Source: Acidimicrobiia bacterium
GTDB lineage: Bacteria; Actinomycetota; Acidimicrobiia; Spongiisociales; UBA5794
Reading direction: 5' to 3'
Length of the DNA stretch: 32,898 nt
Assembly (NCBI GenBank): GCA_029287195.1
Contig: JARFRN010000253.1
Location: forward strand, 1-32,898
The translations under genes were made by a program, and so were the position numbers. The notes beneath the pieces were generated by a model. That model had not been told where the DNA came from, searched no databases, and was given only the letters and a program-made list of their open reading frames with translations. How positions within the stretch are numbered: position 1 is the stretch's first letter; each line of letters opens with the position of its first letter. Positions 1 to 7,023 of the stretch are shown here, in pieces.

Positions 1-77
1 GATTGATGGGCACGAACGCCACCCCCGACGTCGTCGATCGCCTTGTTTCTAATCTCGGCGAGGTGCTTTCTAGGTAG
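1..77 (+). CDS. C-terminal end of an unidentified protein (partial)
   Basis: In frame 3 the window opens inside an open frame reading LMGTNATPDVVDRL followed by VSNLGEVLSR and a TAG stop at 75-77. The periodicity (PDVVDRLVSNLGEVL) looks like an amphipathic C-terminal helix, and third codon positions are mostly G or C, as in the neighbouring genes. Too little is visible to name a family. It is followed by two hairpin repeats that separate it from the convergent malic enzyme gene. Confidence 0.45.
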   Translation, partial: LMGTNATPDVVDRLVSNLGEVLSR

Positions 78-92
78 GACCGCGCCCCGGCG

Positions 93-167
93 GCAGTTTC
101 GGGAGAAAACTGCCTCGTGCCCGCCCAGCCCCCGCGCCGCAGTTTGCGGAGAAAACTGCCTCGTGCC
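93..167. repeat. Two tandem copies of a hairpin-forming repeat
   Basis: Two 29-nt units at 93-121 and 139-167 are identical except for two adjacent bases. Each forms a stem: GGCAGTTT (92-99) with AAACTGCC (107-114), and GCAGTTT (139-145) with AAACTGC (153-159), with 7-nt loops. The only differences fall in the loop, so the stem is conserved. They lie between two convergent genes and could serve as transcription terminators or be a REP-like repeat family. No other copy was noticed in the window. Confidence 0.7.
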
Positions 168-181
168 GGCCCTGCCGGCAC
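163..181. terminator. GC-rich hairpin downstream of malic enzyme
   Basis: GTGCCGGC (163-170) pairs perfectly with GCCGGCAC (174-181) around a 3-nt loop, 18 nt beyond the malic enzyme stop on the minus strand. There is no U-tract, so termination is an inference from position and stem strength. It overlaps the end of the second hairpin repeat. Confidence 0.45.
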
Positions 182-199
182 GCCGGCACGCCGGGCACG

Positions 200-1906
200 C
201 TAGATCGGCCGCAGCACCGGATAATCGAGATTCCAGATCTCATGGTCCAGCGCGTCGTCGACTTCCTCAGGCTTCATCTTCGTAGCCACCCCGCTATCAC
301 ACGCCGCCAACGCTACGGCCCGGGCGATCGACCGGCTGATACTGCGCAGGTCTGCCAGCGGCGGATAGAGCTTGCCGGCTGCCAGATCCTCTTCGTGTAC
401 GAGGTCTGCCAGGGCGGTAGCGGCCGCAGCCAGCATCGGGTCGGTGACCTGCGACGCCCCGGACACAATGGCACCCATCCCTATTCCGGGGAACACATAG
501 ACGTTGTTGCCCTGGGACACGTGCAAGGTGCGACCCTCGTATTCGACCGGGTCAAAGGGGCTGCCGGTAGCCATCAACGCACGTCCTTCGCTCCATCGGA
601 AAACATCCGCCGGAATCGCCTCAGTCTTGCTCGTGGGATTCGACAGGGCCATGATCAGCGGACGCGCCACGTGCGCTGCGACACCACTGATGATCTCCTC
701 GGAGAACACTCCAGGCTGACCGGTAGTGCCGATGAGGACGGTCGGTTGAACGGCCTCTATCACCTCGGCGATACCCGACGCACCGTGCAGGCCGTACCGT
801 CGTGTTAGCTCCTCCGGCCAAGCCAGTTCCTGCTTGTGAACATCCATCTCCCCGCGGTCGTGCGAGACCAAGCCGCCGGTATCCATGAGGGTTATGGCAC
901 GGTACAGGTCATCACCGCCGACACCGGCAATCTCCATTTCGTGGTGGAGATGCCGAGCGATTCCAACACCCGCCGCCCCGGCGCCAACCAGAAGGACTCG
1001 CTGGTCCGCCAGCTTGGTGCCGGTGGCGCGACACCCTGCAAGGATGGCAGCGACCACAACCGAGGCGGTTCCTTGTATGTCGTCGTTGAAGCTGGGAAGC
1101 ACCTGGCGATAACGGTCTAGCAGCGTGAACGCGTTGACCTTCTTGAAGTCCTCCCATTGCAGAAGTGCCTCCGGCCAGCGCCGCATAACGGCTTGGACGA
1201 ACTCATCCACCAACTCGTAGTACTCGTCACCCCGCAACCGGGGCGCCCTCCAGCCGGCGTACATGTCGTCGCTGAGCAGCCTTTCATTGTCGGTACCTAC
1301 GTCGAGAGAAATCGGGAGCGTGTAGGCAGGGTGGATGCCGGCGCCCAAGGTATACAACGCCAGTTTGCCGATTGGGATGACCATCCCGCCGACTCCCTGA
1401 TCGCCCAGACCGAGAATTCGCTCGTTGTCCGTGACAACGATCAGCTTGACGTCTTCGTTGCGGGCGTGGCCGAGGATCTCGAAGATGCGGCCCTTGTGGT
1501 CGGGCGTTATCCAAAGGCCGCGACCGCGCCGGAACAGATGACTGTAGCCCATGGCTGCGGTACCGACCGTTGGTGTGTAGACAATCGGGAGCAGCTCCTC
1601 GACGTGTGCGGCCAAAACCTGGTAGAAGAGTGTTTCGTTGCGGTCCATCAGACTGGTCATCGCAACGTACTTCTCGAGCGGGTTGTCGCCGCGGTCTGCC
1701 AGATGCTCCTCGGCCCGTCTCACCTGGTGAGCCCGATCGGTGGGTTGGTACGGCAGCATTGCATCGAGGTCAAAGATCTCCCGTTCTTCCTTGGTGAACG
1801 CCGTTCCCTTGTTGAGAAGCGGATCCGTCAACAGCGCGGATCCCCGCTTCCACACGTCGGCCATGATCCAATCGCCCTCCGGGCTGCGCTCGATGCGGTA
1901 CTTCAT
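200..1906 (-). CDS. maeA: NAD-dependent malic enzyme
   Basis: Oxidatively decarboxylates malate to pyruvate with NAD+, linking the TCA cycle to pyruvate. The 568-residue length matches the large malic enzymes of the E. coli MaeA type. Visible landmarks are LLNKGTAF near the N-terminus, NETLFYQ, the catalytic region VYTPTVG, the block ERILGLGDQGVGGM, the metal-binding stretch FNDDIQGTA, the Rossmann motif LVGAGAAGVGIARHL, and ALSNPTSKTEA and GNNVYVFPGIGMG near the end. The ATG is preceded by GGAGG about 9 nt upstream. The first 17 or so residues (MKYRIERSPEGDWIM) differ from the E. coli protein. It diverges from the thioesterase gene and probably forms its own transcription unit ending in the hairpins at 92-181. 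Confidence 0.95.
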   Translation of the reverse strand: MKYRIERSPEGDWIMADVWKRGSALLTDPLLNKGTAFTKEEREIFDLDAMLPYQPTDRAHQVRRAEEHLADRGDNPLEKYVAMTSLMDRNETLFYQVLAAHVEELLPIVYTPTVGTAAMGYSHLFRRGRGLWITPDHKGRIFEILGHARNEDVKLIVVTDNERILGLGDQGVGGMVIPIGKLALYTLGAGIHPAYTLPISLDVGTDNERLLSDDMYAGWRAPRLRGDEYYELVDEFVQAVMRRWPEALLQWEDFKKVNAFTLLDRYRQVLPSFNDDIQGTASVVVAAILAGCRATGTKLADQRVLLVGAGAAGVGIARHLHHEMEIAGVGGDDLYRAITLMDTGGLVSHDRGEMDVHKQELAWPEELTRRYGLHGASGIAEVIEAVQPTVLIGTTGQPGVFSEEIISGVAAHVARPLIMALSNPTSKTEAIPADVFRWSEGRALMATGSPFDPVEYEGRTLHVSQGNNVYVFPGIGMGAIVSGASQVTDPMLAAAATALADLVHEEDLAAGKLYPPLADLRSISRSIARAVALAACDSGVATKMKPEEVDDALDHEIWNLDYPVLRPI

Positions 1907-2025
1907 GAGAAGGATCCTCCGGTGCCGGTGAGTGCCACTTTTCAGCGTGCGTCAGCGACCGCACATCGCGCTAGGGCCATATGTCACTGCCAACGTCCCC
2001 AGCCCAAAGCTGCGATCATTAGCGG

Positions 2026-2496
2026 GTGAGTTCATCTCCGGCTGTACAGGACTTCTATCCCGACGACTTCGCTCATTGCTACGGCTGTGGTCGCGACAAC
2101 GCCTCCGGGTACCAGATCAAGACGTTTTCACAGGAGTCGAGGACGGTGACGGACTTCACTCCGGCTCCCTACCACACAGGCGGCCTCGATTTCGTCTACG
2201 GCGGGCTCATTGCCAGTGTCATCGATTGCCATTCGACGGGCTCGGCGGCGATCTTCTGGATGGAAGCCAATGGGATGAAGGTCGGCGCCGGCCCGGCAGC
2301 TCGGTTTGTGACGGCCAGGCTCGAAGTCGACTACATGAAGCCAACACCGCTGACTGTGCTCCACCTGACCGGGCGTGCCGAGGAGATCCGAGAGCGAAAG
2401 GTAGTGGTTTCCACCGAACTCGCCGCGGGCGGTGTGGTAACCGCCAAGGGGCGGGCGGTGCTCGTCAAGGTCCCCGAAGGGCGGCGGTCCCCCTGA
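2026..2496 (+). CDS. PaaI/hotdog-fold thioesterase family protein
   Basis: A 156-residue protein with the look of a hotdog-fold acyl-CoA thioesterase. The N-terminal HCYGCGRDNASG is the zinc-like or Cys-rich lead found in many actinobacterial PaaI-like thioesterases. It is followed by DFVYGGLIASVIDCHSTGSAA, where the (Y/H)GG-ASxxD pattern marks the central hotdog helix, and by LEVDYMKPTPL, the conserved strand. Its likely role is hydrolysis of an acyl-CoA; the substrate cannot be told. It uses a GTG start with no Shine-Dalgarno sequence. It is divergent from malic enzyme and convergent with the DUF4405 gene, with 10 bp between the stop codons. Confidence 0.8.
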   Translation: MSSSPAVQDFYPDDFAHCYGCGRDNASGYQIKTFSQESRTVTDFTPAPYHTGGLDFVYGGLIASVIDCHSTGSAAIFWMEANGMKVGAGPAARFVTARLEVDYMKPTPLTVLHLTGRAEEIRERKVVVSTELAAGGVVTAKGRAVLVKVPEGRRSP

Positions 2497-2505
2497 CACG
2501 GGGGG
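2489..2505. terminator. Short bidirectional C/G hairpin between convergent genes
   Basis: CCCCC (2489-2493) faces GGGGG (2500-2505) across the thioesterase stop codon, two bases before the end of the DUF4405 gene. This is a compact hairpin in a 10-bp convergent junction. No U-tract is present, so the terminator role is inferred. Confidence 0.35.
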
Positions 2506-2506
2506 C

Positions 2507-3022
2507 CTAGCTGCGACCGCGCCCCCCACGATATTGATATCCCGCTTCGTCGCCGTCCGCGGTGTCTCCGGGCGCTGCCCGGTTCTGTTCGTACGTCCCC
2601 TGATTGGCACCGGCTCTCTCGCCGGAAGCCGCCGCGAACGCCCAGCTCCCGGCCAATGTAACTGCGATCAGCGCCATGGCAGGGATCCATCCCCATCTGC
2701 GGACCCTCCCAGGCCGGGTTCTCGACCCGTGCCTCCCGCCACCGACGATTCGAAACGAACGCGCCAAGCCCCGGCGATTGAGCACTGCGTGGCCAAGTGT
2801 GACTATGCCTATCGAGATGCTCGACCAGACGTGCATGGCCATCCACGTCGGCCGGGACAGACCGAGTACCTCGACGAAACCTGTTCCCGGCCCGCGTCCG
2901 ATCAGGAAGTAAGGGACGAGCGCGGTGGCTGCAACCCAGATCCAGCCGATGGGAAGCGAGGCCGATAGTGCCGATCGTATCTGCAACCGTGTCCGGGGCC
3001 ACTTGTCGACGGTGCTGGGCAT
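2507..3022 (-). CDS. DUF4405-type small membrane protein
   Basis: A 171-residue protein with three predicted membrane segments: around SLPIGWIWVAATALVPYFLI, around HVWSSISIGIVTLGHAVL, and in the C-terminal half around WIPAMALIAVTLAGSWAF. The pattern W-MHVW...GHAVLNRRG resembles DUF4405 proteins, whose paired histidines suggest a b-type haem site. The start was placed at the ATG at 3022, preceded by GAGGAG, because longer in-frame extensions look non-coding. The C-terminal tail after the last helix is hydrophilic. It is divergent from the CAP-SLH gene. Function is unknown; a redox or membrane-anchor role is only an inference. Confidence 0.65.
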   Translation of the reverse strand: MPSTVDKWPRTRLQIRSALSASLPIGWIWVAATALVPYFLIGRGPGTGFVEVLGLSRPTWMAMHVWSSISIGIVTLGHAVLNRRGLARSFRIVGGGRHGSRTRPGRVRRWGWIPAMALIAVTLAGSWAFAAASGERAGANQGTYEQNRAAPGDTADGDEAGYQYRGGRGRS

Positions 3023-3149
3023 ATCGTCTTTCTCCTCTCGAACCGGGTACCGGCTCTTGATTGTGTCTGTTGCATATGTCATTCCTGTGAAGCCGCAGTG
3101 ACAACTGCATTGATCTGAGTCACTCGACCTATCGGCATTGGCCCTGCGA

Positions 3150-3162
3150 CCACTTAAAGTGG
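3150..3162. promoter_or_regulatory. Palindrome CCACTT-A-AAGTGG upstream of the CAP-SLH gene
   Basis: A 13-nt perfect palindrome lies 26 nt before the preferred TTG start at 3189, within the divergent region shared with the DUF4405 gene. Its position fits an operator, but no regulator is known. Confidence 0.3.
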
Positions 3163-3188
3163 TGGCACGCACGTTCTTGGAGGTCGGG

Positions 3189-4235
3189 TTGCGCCGGACA
3201 TTGCTACACAAGCTCACCGTCCTCGTGGGCCTCGCGATGCTCGCTCCCCTGTTGCTGTCCGCGCCTTCCGCCGGCGCCGCTCTTTCCGCGGAGAGCTTCG
3301 AGGACTGTCTCCTCGATCTCATCAACGCCGACCGAGTGGCCAACGGTGCGGCCACGCTTCACATGGCGTATGACCTCAACGACGAGGTACGAGCGTTCTC
3401 GCAGAAGATTGCCGGCGAAGGAGATCTGCGCCACATGACGTCGGCGGAACGCAACCCGATTCTTCCCGACGACACCAGCACCTGGGGAGAAAACGTAGCG
3501 TGGCATTCGAGTCCCAACCTGTCCGGCTGTTCCACCATCCACGACATGTTCATGAACTCAGCCGGGCACCGGGCGAACATACTCAGCCGCAACACGCAGT
3601 ACGTGTCGCTCGGGGTATACATAGGCGGCAACGGGACCTGGGTAACGGAACTCTTCTTCAGCTCGAGCTCATACGATCCGCCGCGCAGGTCCGCTGACGG
3701 ATTGTTCTGGGACGATGATGGCTCGGTGTTCGAACCGGACATCGAGCGGCTGGCTGCAGCCGGAATTACCGAAGGCTGCAACCCCCCGACCAACGATCGC
3801 TACTGCCCGGACGATTACCTCACCAGAGGGCAGATGGCCGCGATGCTGGTACGTGCCCTCGGTCTGACTGCAACCAGCGGTACCGACTTCATCGACGACA
3901 ACGGTTCGGTATTCGAAGCCGATATCGAGCGACTCTCCGCCGCAGGCGTCACCGCCGGCTGCAACCCGCCGGTAAACAACCAATACTGTCCCGACAGCAA
4001 CCTGAAACGAGGGCAAATGGCCGCCTTCCTGGTGCGTGCCCTCGGATTGACTGCGACCAGCGGCACCGACTTCACCGATGACAACGACTCGATATTCGAA
4101 ACCGACATCGAGCGACTCTCCGCCGCAGGGATCACCGCCGGCTGCAACCCGCCGGTAAACGATCGCTTCTGTCCGGACGGGCTGGTTACCCGGGGCCAAA
4201 TGGCCGCGTTCTTGGTGCGCGCCCTCGATCTCTAG
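3189..4235 (+). CDS. Secreted CAP-domain protein with three SLH-like repeats
   Basis: The TTG at 3189 is preferred because GGAGG lies 5 nt upstream and it yields a classic signal peptide (MRRTLLHK, a hydrophobic stretch, then APSAGA|A). A start at TTG 3138 would add 17 residues. The mature protein begins with a CAP (SCP/PR-1) domain carrying the family marks GENVAW and SAGHRANIL plus a conserved HM. Three repeats of about 64 residues follow, each with a DIERL-AAGIT core, GCNPP...YCPD and TRGQMAAFLVRALGL, which are SLH-like. SLH domains bind secondary cell-wall polymers, so the protein is probably attached at the cell surface. CAP domain activity varies, so its biochemical role is open. The gene stands alone on its strand. 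Confidence 0.9.
   Translation: MRRTLLHKLTVLVGLAMLAPLLLSAPSAGAALSAESFEDCLLDLINADRVANGAATLHMAYDLNDEVRAFSQKIAGEGDLRHMTSAERNPILPDDTSTWGENVAWHSSPNLSGCSTIHDMFMNSAGHRANILSRNTQYVSLGVYIGGNGTWVTELFFSSSSYDPPRRSADGLFWDDDGSVFEPDIERLAAAGITEGCNPPTNDRYCPDDYLTRGQMAAMLVRALGLTATSGTDFIDDNGSVFEADIERLSAAGVTAGCNPPVNNQYCPDSNLKRGQMAAFLVRALGLTATSGTDFTDDNDSIFETDIERLSAAGITAGCNPPVNDRFCPDGLVTRGQMAAFLVRALDL
3700..4235 (+). repeat. Three tandem SLH-encoding repeats
   Basis: Three units of roughly 190 bp encode near-identical blocks. The second and third are the closest, both containing CTCTCCGCCGCAGG and TGCAACCCGCCGGTAAAC. The first is more diverged. The pattern indicates internal duplication of the SLH module. Confidence 0.75.
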
Positions 4236-4410
4236 CCGAGTCTTCCCTCCGCGAGCAGAGGCGCTCCTCGCCGGCCGGGCTACTCCACCCAATAGGGAGG
4301 AAGCGACCCGACCCCGGTCGCCGTGTCGCAGCGTCTCCTCCCGTTGATGCCGCAACAGACGGCTGATGTCGGCGGCGGCCAGGTACGGAGGAGAGGGGAA
4401 GCGGGAAGAG
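4236..4410. other. Convergent intergenic region
   Basis: The 175 nt between the CAP-SLH stop and the SIMPL gene contain no gene that I can support. GCGACC...GGTCGC near 4301-4321 can form a 6-bp stem with a 7-nt loop, a weak candidate terminator. Confidence 0.3.
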
Positions 4411-5103
4411 CTATTTCTTCTTCGCCGGCTTCTTCTGCGCGGGTTTCTTCTTCGCCGCCGTCTTCTTCCCGCCGCGAGCGCTGATGGCGAAGCCAACCTC
4501 GACGATCACCGTGACCCCGAGGGCGCCGGCTTCTATGGGCGTGGCTGCCGCGCCTTCCATCATGGCGTGCCGCAGCGGCGGCGTTGGTGATGGTCGGGTC
4601 TGTTCGTTGATGAAGGTGGGATCGCCGAGTTCGAGACCGGCGAGTTCGGCCAGTTGCGCCGCCTTGCGTCGGGCGTCTTGCCAGGCTTCGTTCCGTGCCG
4701 CCGTATCGAGTGCGGTTGAGTCTTCGTGGGCGAAGCGGATGCTGTTGATCACCGTATTGTCACCGCCGGCCGCAACCACCGAGTCGACGAGCTGGCCCAG
4801 CGAGTCGAGGCCGCGGACCCGAGCCTCGACCGTGTTCGTGACGCGGTAGCCCGGTAGGTGCTTTCCATTGCGATGGTCGTACTCCGGATGAACCGAGAAT
4901 GTGGTCGTAGCCAGGTCGCGCTGGTGAACCCCGCCCGACCGAAGCGCTTCGATAACGGCGGCTCCATCGGTAGCGGCTTGCGTGCGAGCTGCAGCCACAG
5001 AACTCGACACCACCTCAACGCCCACTGTGACGATCGCGATATCGGGAGGCGCAGCCGACGAACCGCTTCCCGTGACAGAGATCTGACCTGAGCCGTCGTT
5101 CAT
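4411..5103 (-). CDS. SIMPL (DUF541) domain protein with lysine-rich tail
   Basis: A 230-residue protein. Residues 5-210 match the SIMPL/DUF541 pattern: ISVTGSGS at the start, DIAIVTVGVEV, a helix with AARTQAATDGAAVIEALRS, the central TTTFSVHPEYD, and NEAWQDARRKAAQLAELAGLELG. SIMPL proteins are usually periplasmic or secreted, but no signal peptide is visible. After FAIS the last 20 or so residues are almost only Lys, Ala and Pro (KKTAAKKKPAQKKPAKKK), like actinobacterial histone-like tails. Its ATG overlaps the stop of the upstream nitroreductase gene by 4 nt (ATGA), so the two are translationally coupled. The function of SIMPL proteins is unclear. Confidence 0.85.
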   Translation of the reverse strand: MNDGSGQISVTGSGSSAAPPDIAIVTVGVEVVSSSVAAARTQAATDGAAVIEALRSGGVHQRDLATTTFSVHPEYDHRNGKHLPGYRVTNTVEARVRGLDSLGQLVDSVVAAGGDNTVINSIRFAHEDSTALDTAARNEAWQDARRKAAQLAELAGLELGDPTFINEQTRPSPTPPLRHAMMEGAAATPIEAGALGVTVIVEVGFAISARGGKKTAAKKKPAQKKPAKKK

Positions 5104-5621
5104 GTCTCGTCCTTGGCATCGACGATGAAAACTGGGATGTGGCGAGGCACCCGCTCCCGGTATCCCGTGTAGCCGGGGTAGATATTGACCGCTGCGTCGA
5201 ACACGTCCTCATACTCGCATTCGCTAGCTTCTCGGGCGACAACCTCGACACTCCGCCCATTGTACGAAACAGAAGCGACCGGGTTCGCCCGGAGGTTGTG
5301 GGCCCAGCCGGGGACTTTGCCGGATCCGGCGTTACTGCCGATCAACGCGAGCCCGTCACCGTGTGGGATAGCCGCAAGTGGCGCGATACGGGTCTGACCG
5401 GATCTTGCGCCGATTGTGGCGAGCAGAATGGTCGGGAAGCCGACCAGCGCACCGGTCAGCGATGCCTTGCCCCCGCTCACTCCGTGGACCACCCGGTCCA
5501 GGGGAGTGACAAGACGAGACAGGATCGGCGAAAGAGCCGGAACCGCCGCAAGGCTCTGCAAGCCACGCTGCACCCGGTTGGGCCGAGGAACGCGATATCC
5601 GATTTCTGCTTGAAGACCCAC
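5100..5621 (-). CDS. Deazaflavin-dependent nitroreductase family protein (DDN/DUF385)
   Basis: A 173-residue F420-type split-barrel protein like mycobacterial Ddn. Diagnostic blocks are TIGARSGQTRIAPLA, GDGLALIGSNAGSGKVPGW, NLRANPVASVSYNGR, and the C-terminal YPGYTGYRERVPRHIPVFIV. Family members use F420H2 to reduce quinones, nitroimidazoles or other substrates; the substrate here is unknown. The GTG at 5621 was chosen because GGAGG sits 4 nt upstream, whereas the ORF could open 30 codons earlier without a ribosome site. It is the first gene of a unit with the SIMPL gene (4-nt overlap) and divergent from the CREST gene. Confidence 0.85.
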   Translation of the reverse strand: MGLQAEIGYRVPRPNRVQRGLQSLAAVPALSPILSRLVTPLDRVVHGVSGGKASLTGALVGFPTILLATIGARSGQTRIAPLAAIPHGDGLALIGSNAGSGKVPGWAHNLRANPVASVSYNGRSVEVVAREASECEYEDVFDAAVNIYPGYTGYRERVPRHIPVFIVDAKDET

Positions 5622-5677
5622 GATGCCTCCTTTCCGGGCTAGAGCGTAAACACTCGGTTTGCTGCATGCCCAATGAT

Positions 5678-5683
5678 TAGCGT
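5678..5683 (+). promoter_or_regulatory. -10 box TAGCGT of the CREST gene (leaderless layout)
   Basis: TAGCGT lies exactly 6 nt before the ATG at 5690 and there is no Shine-Dalgarno. This is the spacing expected if transcription begins at or within a base of the ATG. It is one of several copies of this arrangement in the window. Confidence 0.55.
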
Positions 5684-5689
5684 GGTTCC

Positions 5690-6688
5690 ATGCAGCGCGC
5701 CTACCGACCACTGGCTATCACGATCGGGCTCATCGGCTTGTTTGTCGCAACCTCTCTTGCCGTTGGGCACGACGGTTGGGGAGTGCCGGCTGCCAATGAG
5801 CAAGCGATCGGGGAAGTCTCGCGATGGTGTGAGCGTGTCAACGGAGGTTTCCTCAGAGAGCCGGTCAACACGCTGGGGAATCTCGGATTTGTCGTAGCCG
5901 GCCTAGCCATGCTCGTTGTTCTTGCGAGGGAGGCCGCTGCGAGTGAACCGGCAACCAACCGGTTCATCGGCAACTCGTCGATATCGCTGTTGTACGCATC
6001 GGCCACACTGTTTCTCGGCCCCGGCTCGATGGTCATGCACGGCACTCACACATTCTTCGGCGCATGGGTCGACAACGTCTCGATGGTCATATACATCTCG
6101 ATCCCGTGGCTGTTGAACCTGGCGGTTATGGGACGGTGGCGTGATCGCAAGCTGTTCACCATCTATGCGGCTGTCATCGCCGCCTATGCCGCCGGCTACT
6201 GGTTCATCGGCCCCGATCTGGGTATCGGCTTCGAATTGTTCCGGGTATCCATCCCGCTGTGGATGATCTCCGAGGCCTTGTACCGCTTCTGGTCGCCCAC
6301 CATGCGGTGGGCCTCGGGTTTCTTGGGTTTCGTAGTCGCCGCCGCCTTTGGAATCACGCCATTCACCATGGCCGAGAACACCGGCGAGTACTGGTGGGTC
6401 TTCCTTTTCTGGCTACCGGGCTTGGTGGCGACTCACCCGCCACCGGGACGACGCACTTATGTGCCCTGGTTCTGGGCGGGCGTCGCTTCGTTCCTCGTCG
6501 CCTATGCGATCTGGCAAACCGGAACCACCGACCATCAGTGGTGCCGCCCTGATTCTCTGCTTCAGGCACATGCCATCTGGCACATCCTCAGCGCGGTCGC
6601 AACCTGGTGCTTCTTCATGTTCTTCCGCACCGAAACTGAGCAGGTTGCGCAGCCAGACCGTCAACCAGAGAGGCAGGCCGTCCAATGA
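5690..6688 (+). CDS. Ceramidase-like CREST superfamily membrane protein
   Basis: A 332-residue protein with about seven membrane segments. The pattern matches the alkaline ceramidase/CREST hydrolases: C47-E then GGFLREPVNTLGNLGFV (first conserved block), GPGSMVMHGTH around 111-120 followed by D128 in WVDNVSM (metal-binding His and Asp), and H294 and H298 in HAIWHIL near the C-terminus. These residues are those that hold the catalytic zinc in alkaline ceramidases. A bacterial substrate is unknown, with an amide or sphingolipid-like molecule as an inference. The start is ATG with a -10 box TAGCGT 6 nt upstream. It overlaps the next gene by 4 nt. Confidence 0.75.
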   Translation: MQRAYRPLAITIGLIGLFVATSLAVGHDGWGVPAANEQAIGEVSRWCERVNGGFLREPVNTLGNLGFVVAGLAMLVVLAREAAASEPATNRFIGNSSISLLYASATLFLGPGSMVMHGTHTFFGAWVDNVSMVIYISIPWLLNLAVMGRWRDRKLFTIYAAVIAAYAAGYWFIGPDLGIGFELFRVSIPLWMISEALYRFWSPTMRWASGFLGFVVAAAFGITPFTMAENTGEYWWVFLFWLPGLVATHPPPGRRTYVPWFWAGVASFLVAYAIWQTGTTDHQWCRPDSLLQAHAIWHILSAVATWCFFMFFRTETEQVAQPDRQPERQAVQ

Positions 6689-7023
6689 CCGTCCGCGCCC
6701 GACGGAGCCACGAGATCCCCTCTCGTTCACCGATACAACTCGAGCCGGGAGAACCGGTCATGGTCGGCGAACGCTCCATTGAGTGGCCCGCCTTTGTGTT
6801 CATCACGGCCGCAGACGGGCAGGGCTGGGTCCCTGCACGTCACCTCTCCGCCGACGATGGAGCTGCCATCGTGGAGGTCGCTTATGACACGACCGAACTG
6901 GCGGTCACGAAGGGCGAAGAGGTGACGGTGGTCGAAAGGGACGACGAGAGCGGCTGGTGGTGGTGTCGGGCCGCCAATGGTGGAGAGGGTTGGGTACCAG
7001 TCGCGGTGCTCGATCCCAGCTAG
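6685..7023 (+). CDS. Small protein with two SH3-like domains
   Basis: A 112-residue protein starting at an ATG that overlaps the CREST stop (ATGA), so it is translationally coupled. The first half ends with GQGWVPARHL; the second contains VEVAYDTTELAVTKGEEVTVVERDDESGWWWCRA and GGEGWVPVAVL, the spacing of a eukaryote-like SH3 fold (ALYDY-like start, acidic RT loop, WW, GWVP close). No signal peptide or membrane segment is seen, so it is probably cytosolic. Its coupling to a membrane hydrolase suggests a binding or regulatory partner. It converges on the next gene with overlapping stop codons. Confidence 0.7.
   Translation: MTVRARRSHEIPSRSPIQLEPGEPVMVGERSIEWPAFVFITAADGQGWVPARHLSADDGAAIVEVAYDTTELAVTKGEEVTVVERDDESGWWWCRAANGGEGWVPVAVLDPS

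Noticed and set aside
3138-3188. Longer TTG start for the CAP-SLH gene
   Set aside because: It has no ribosome site, and the start at 3189 has GGAGG and gives a textbook signal peptide.
3023-3355. N-terminal extension of the DUF4405 gene
   Set aside because: The upstream in-frame stretch is Ser/Arg-rich with no domain, and the ATG at 3022 has GAGGAG upstream.
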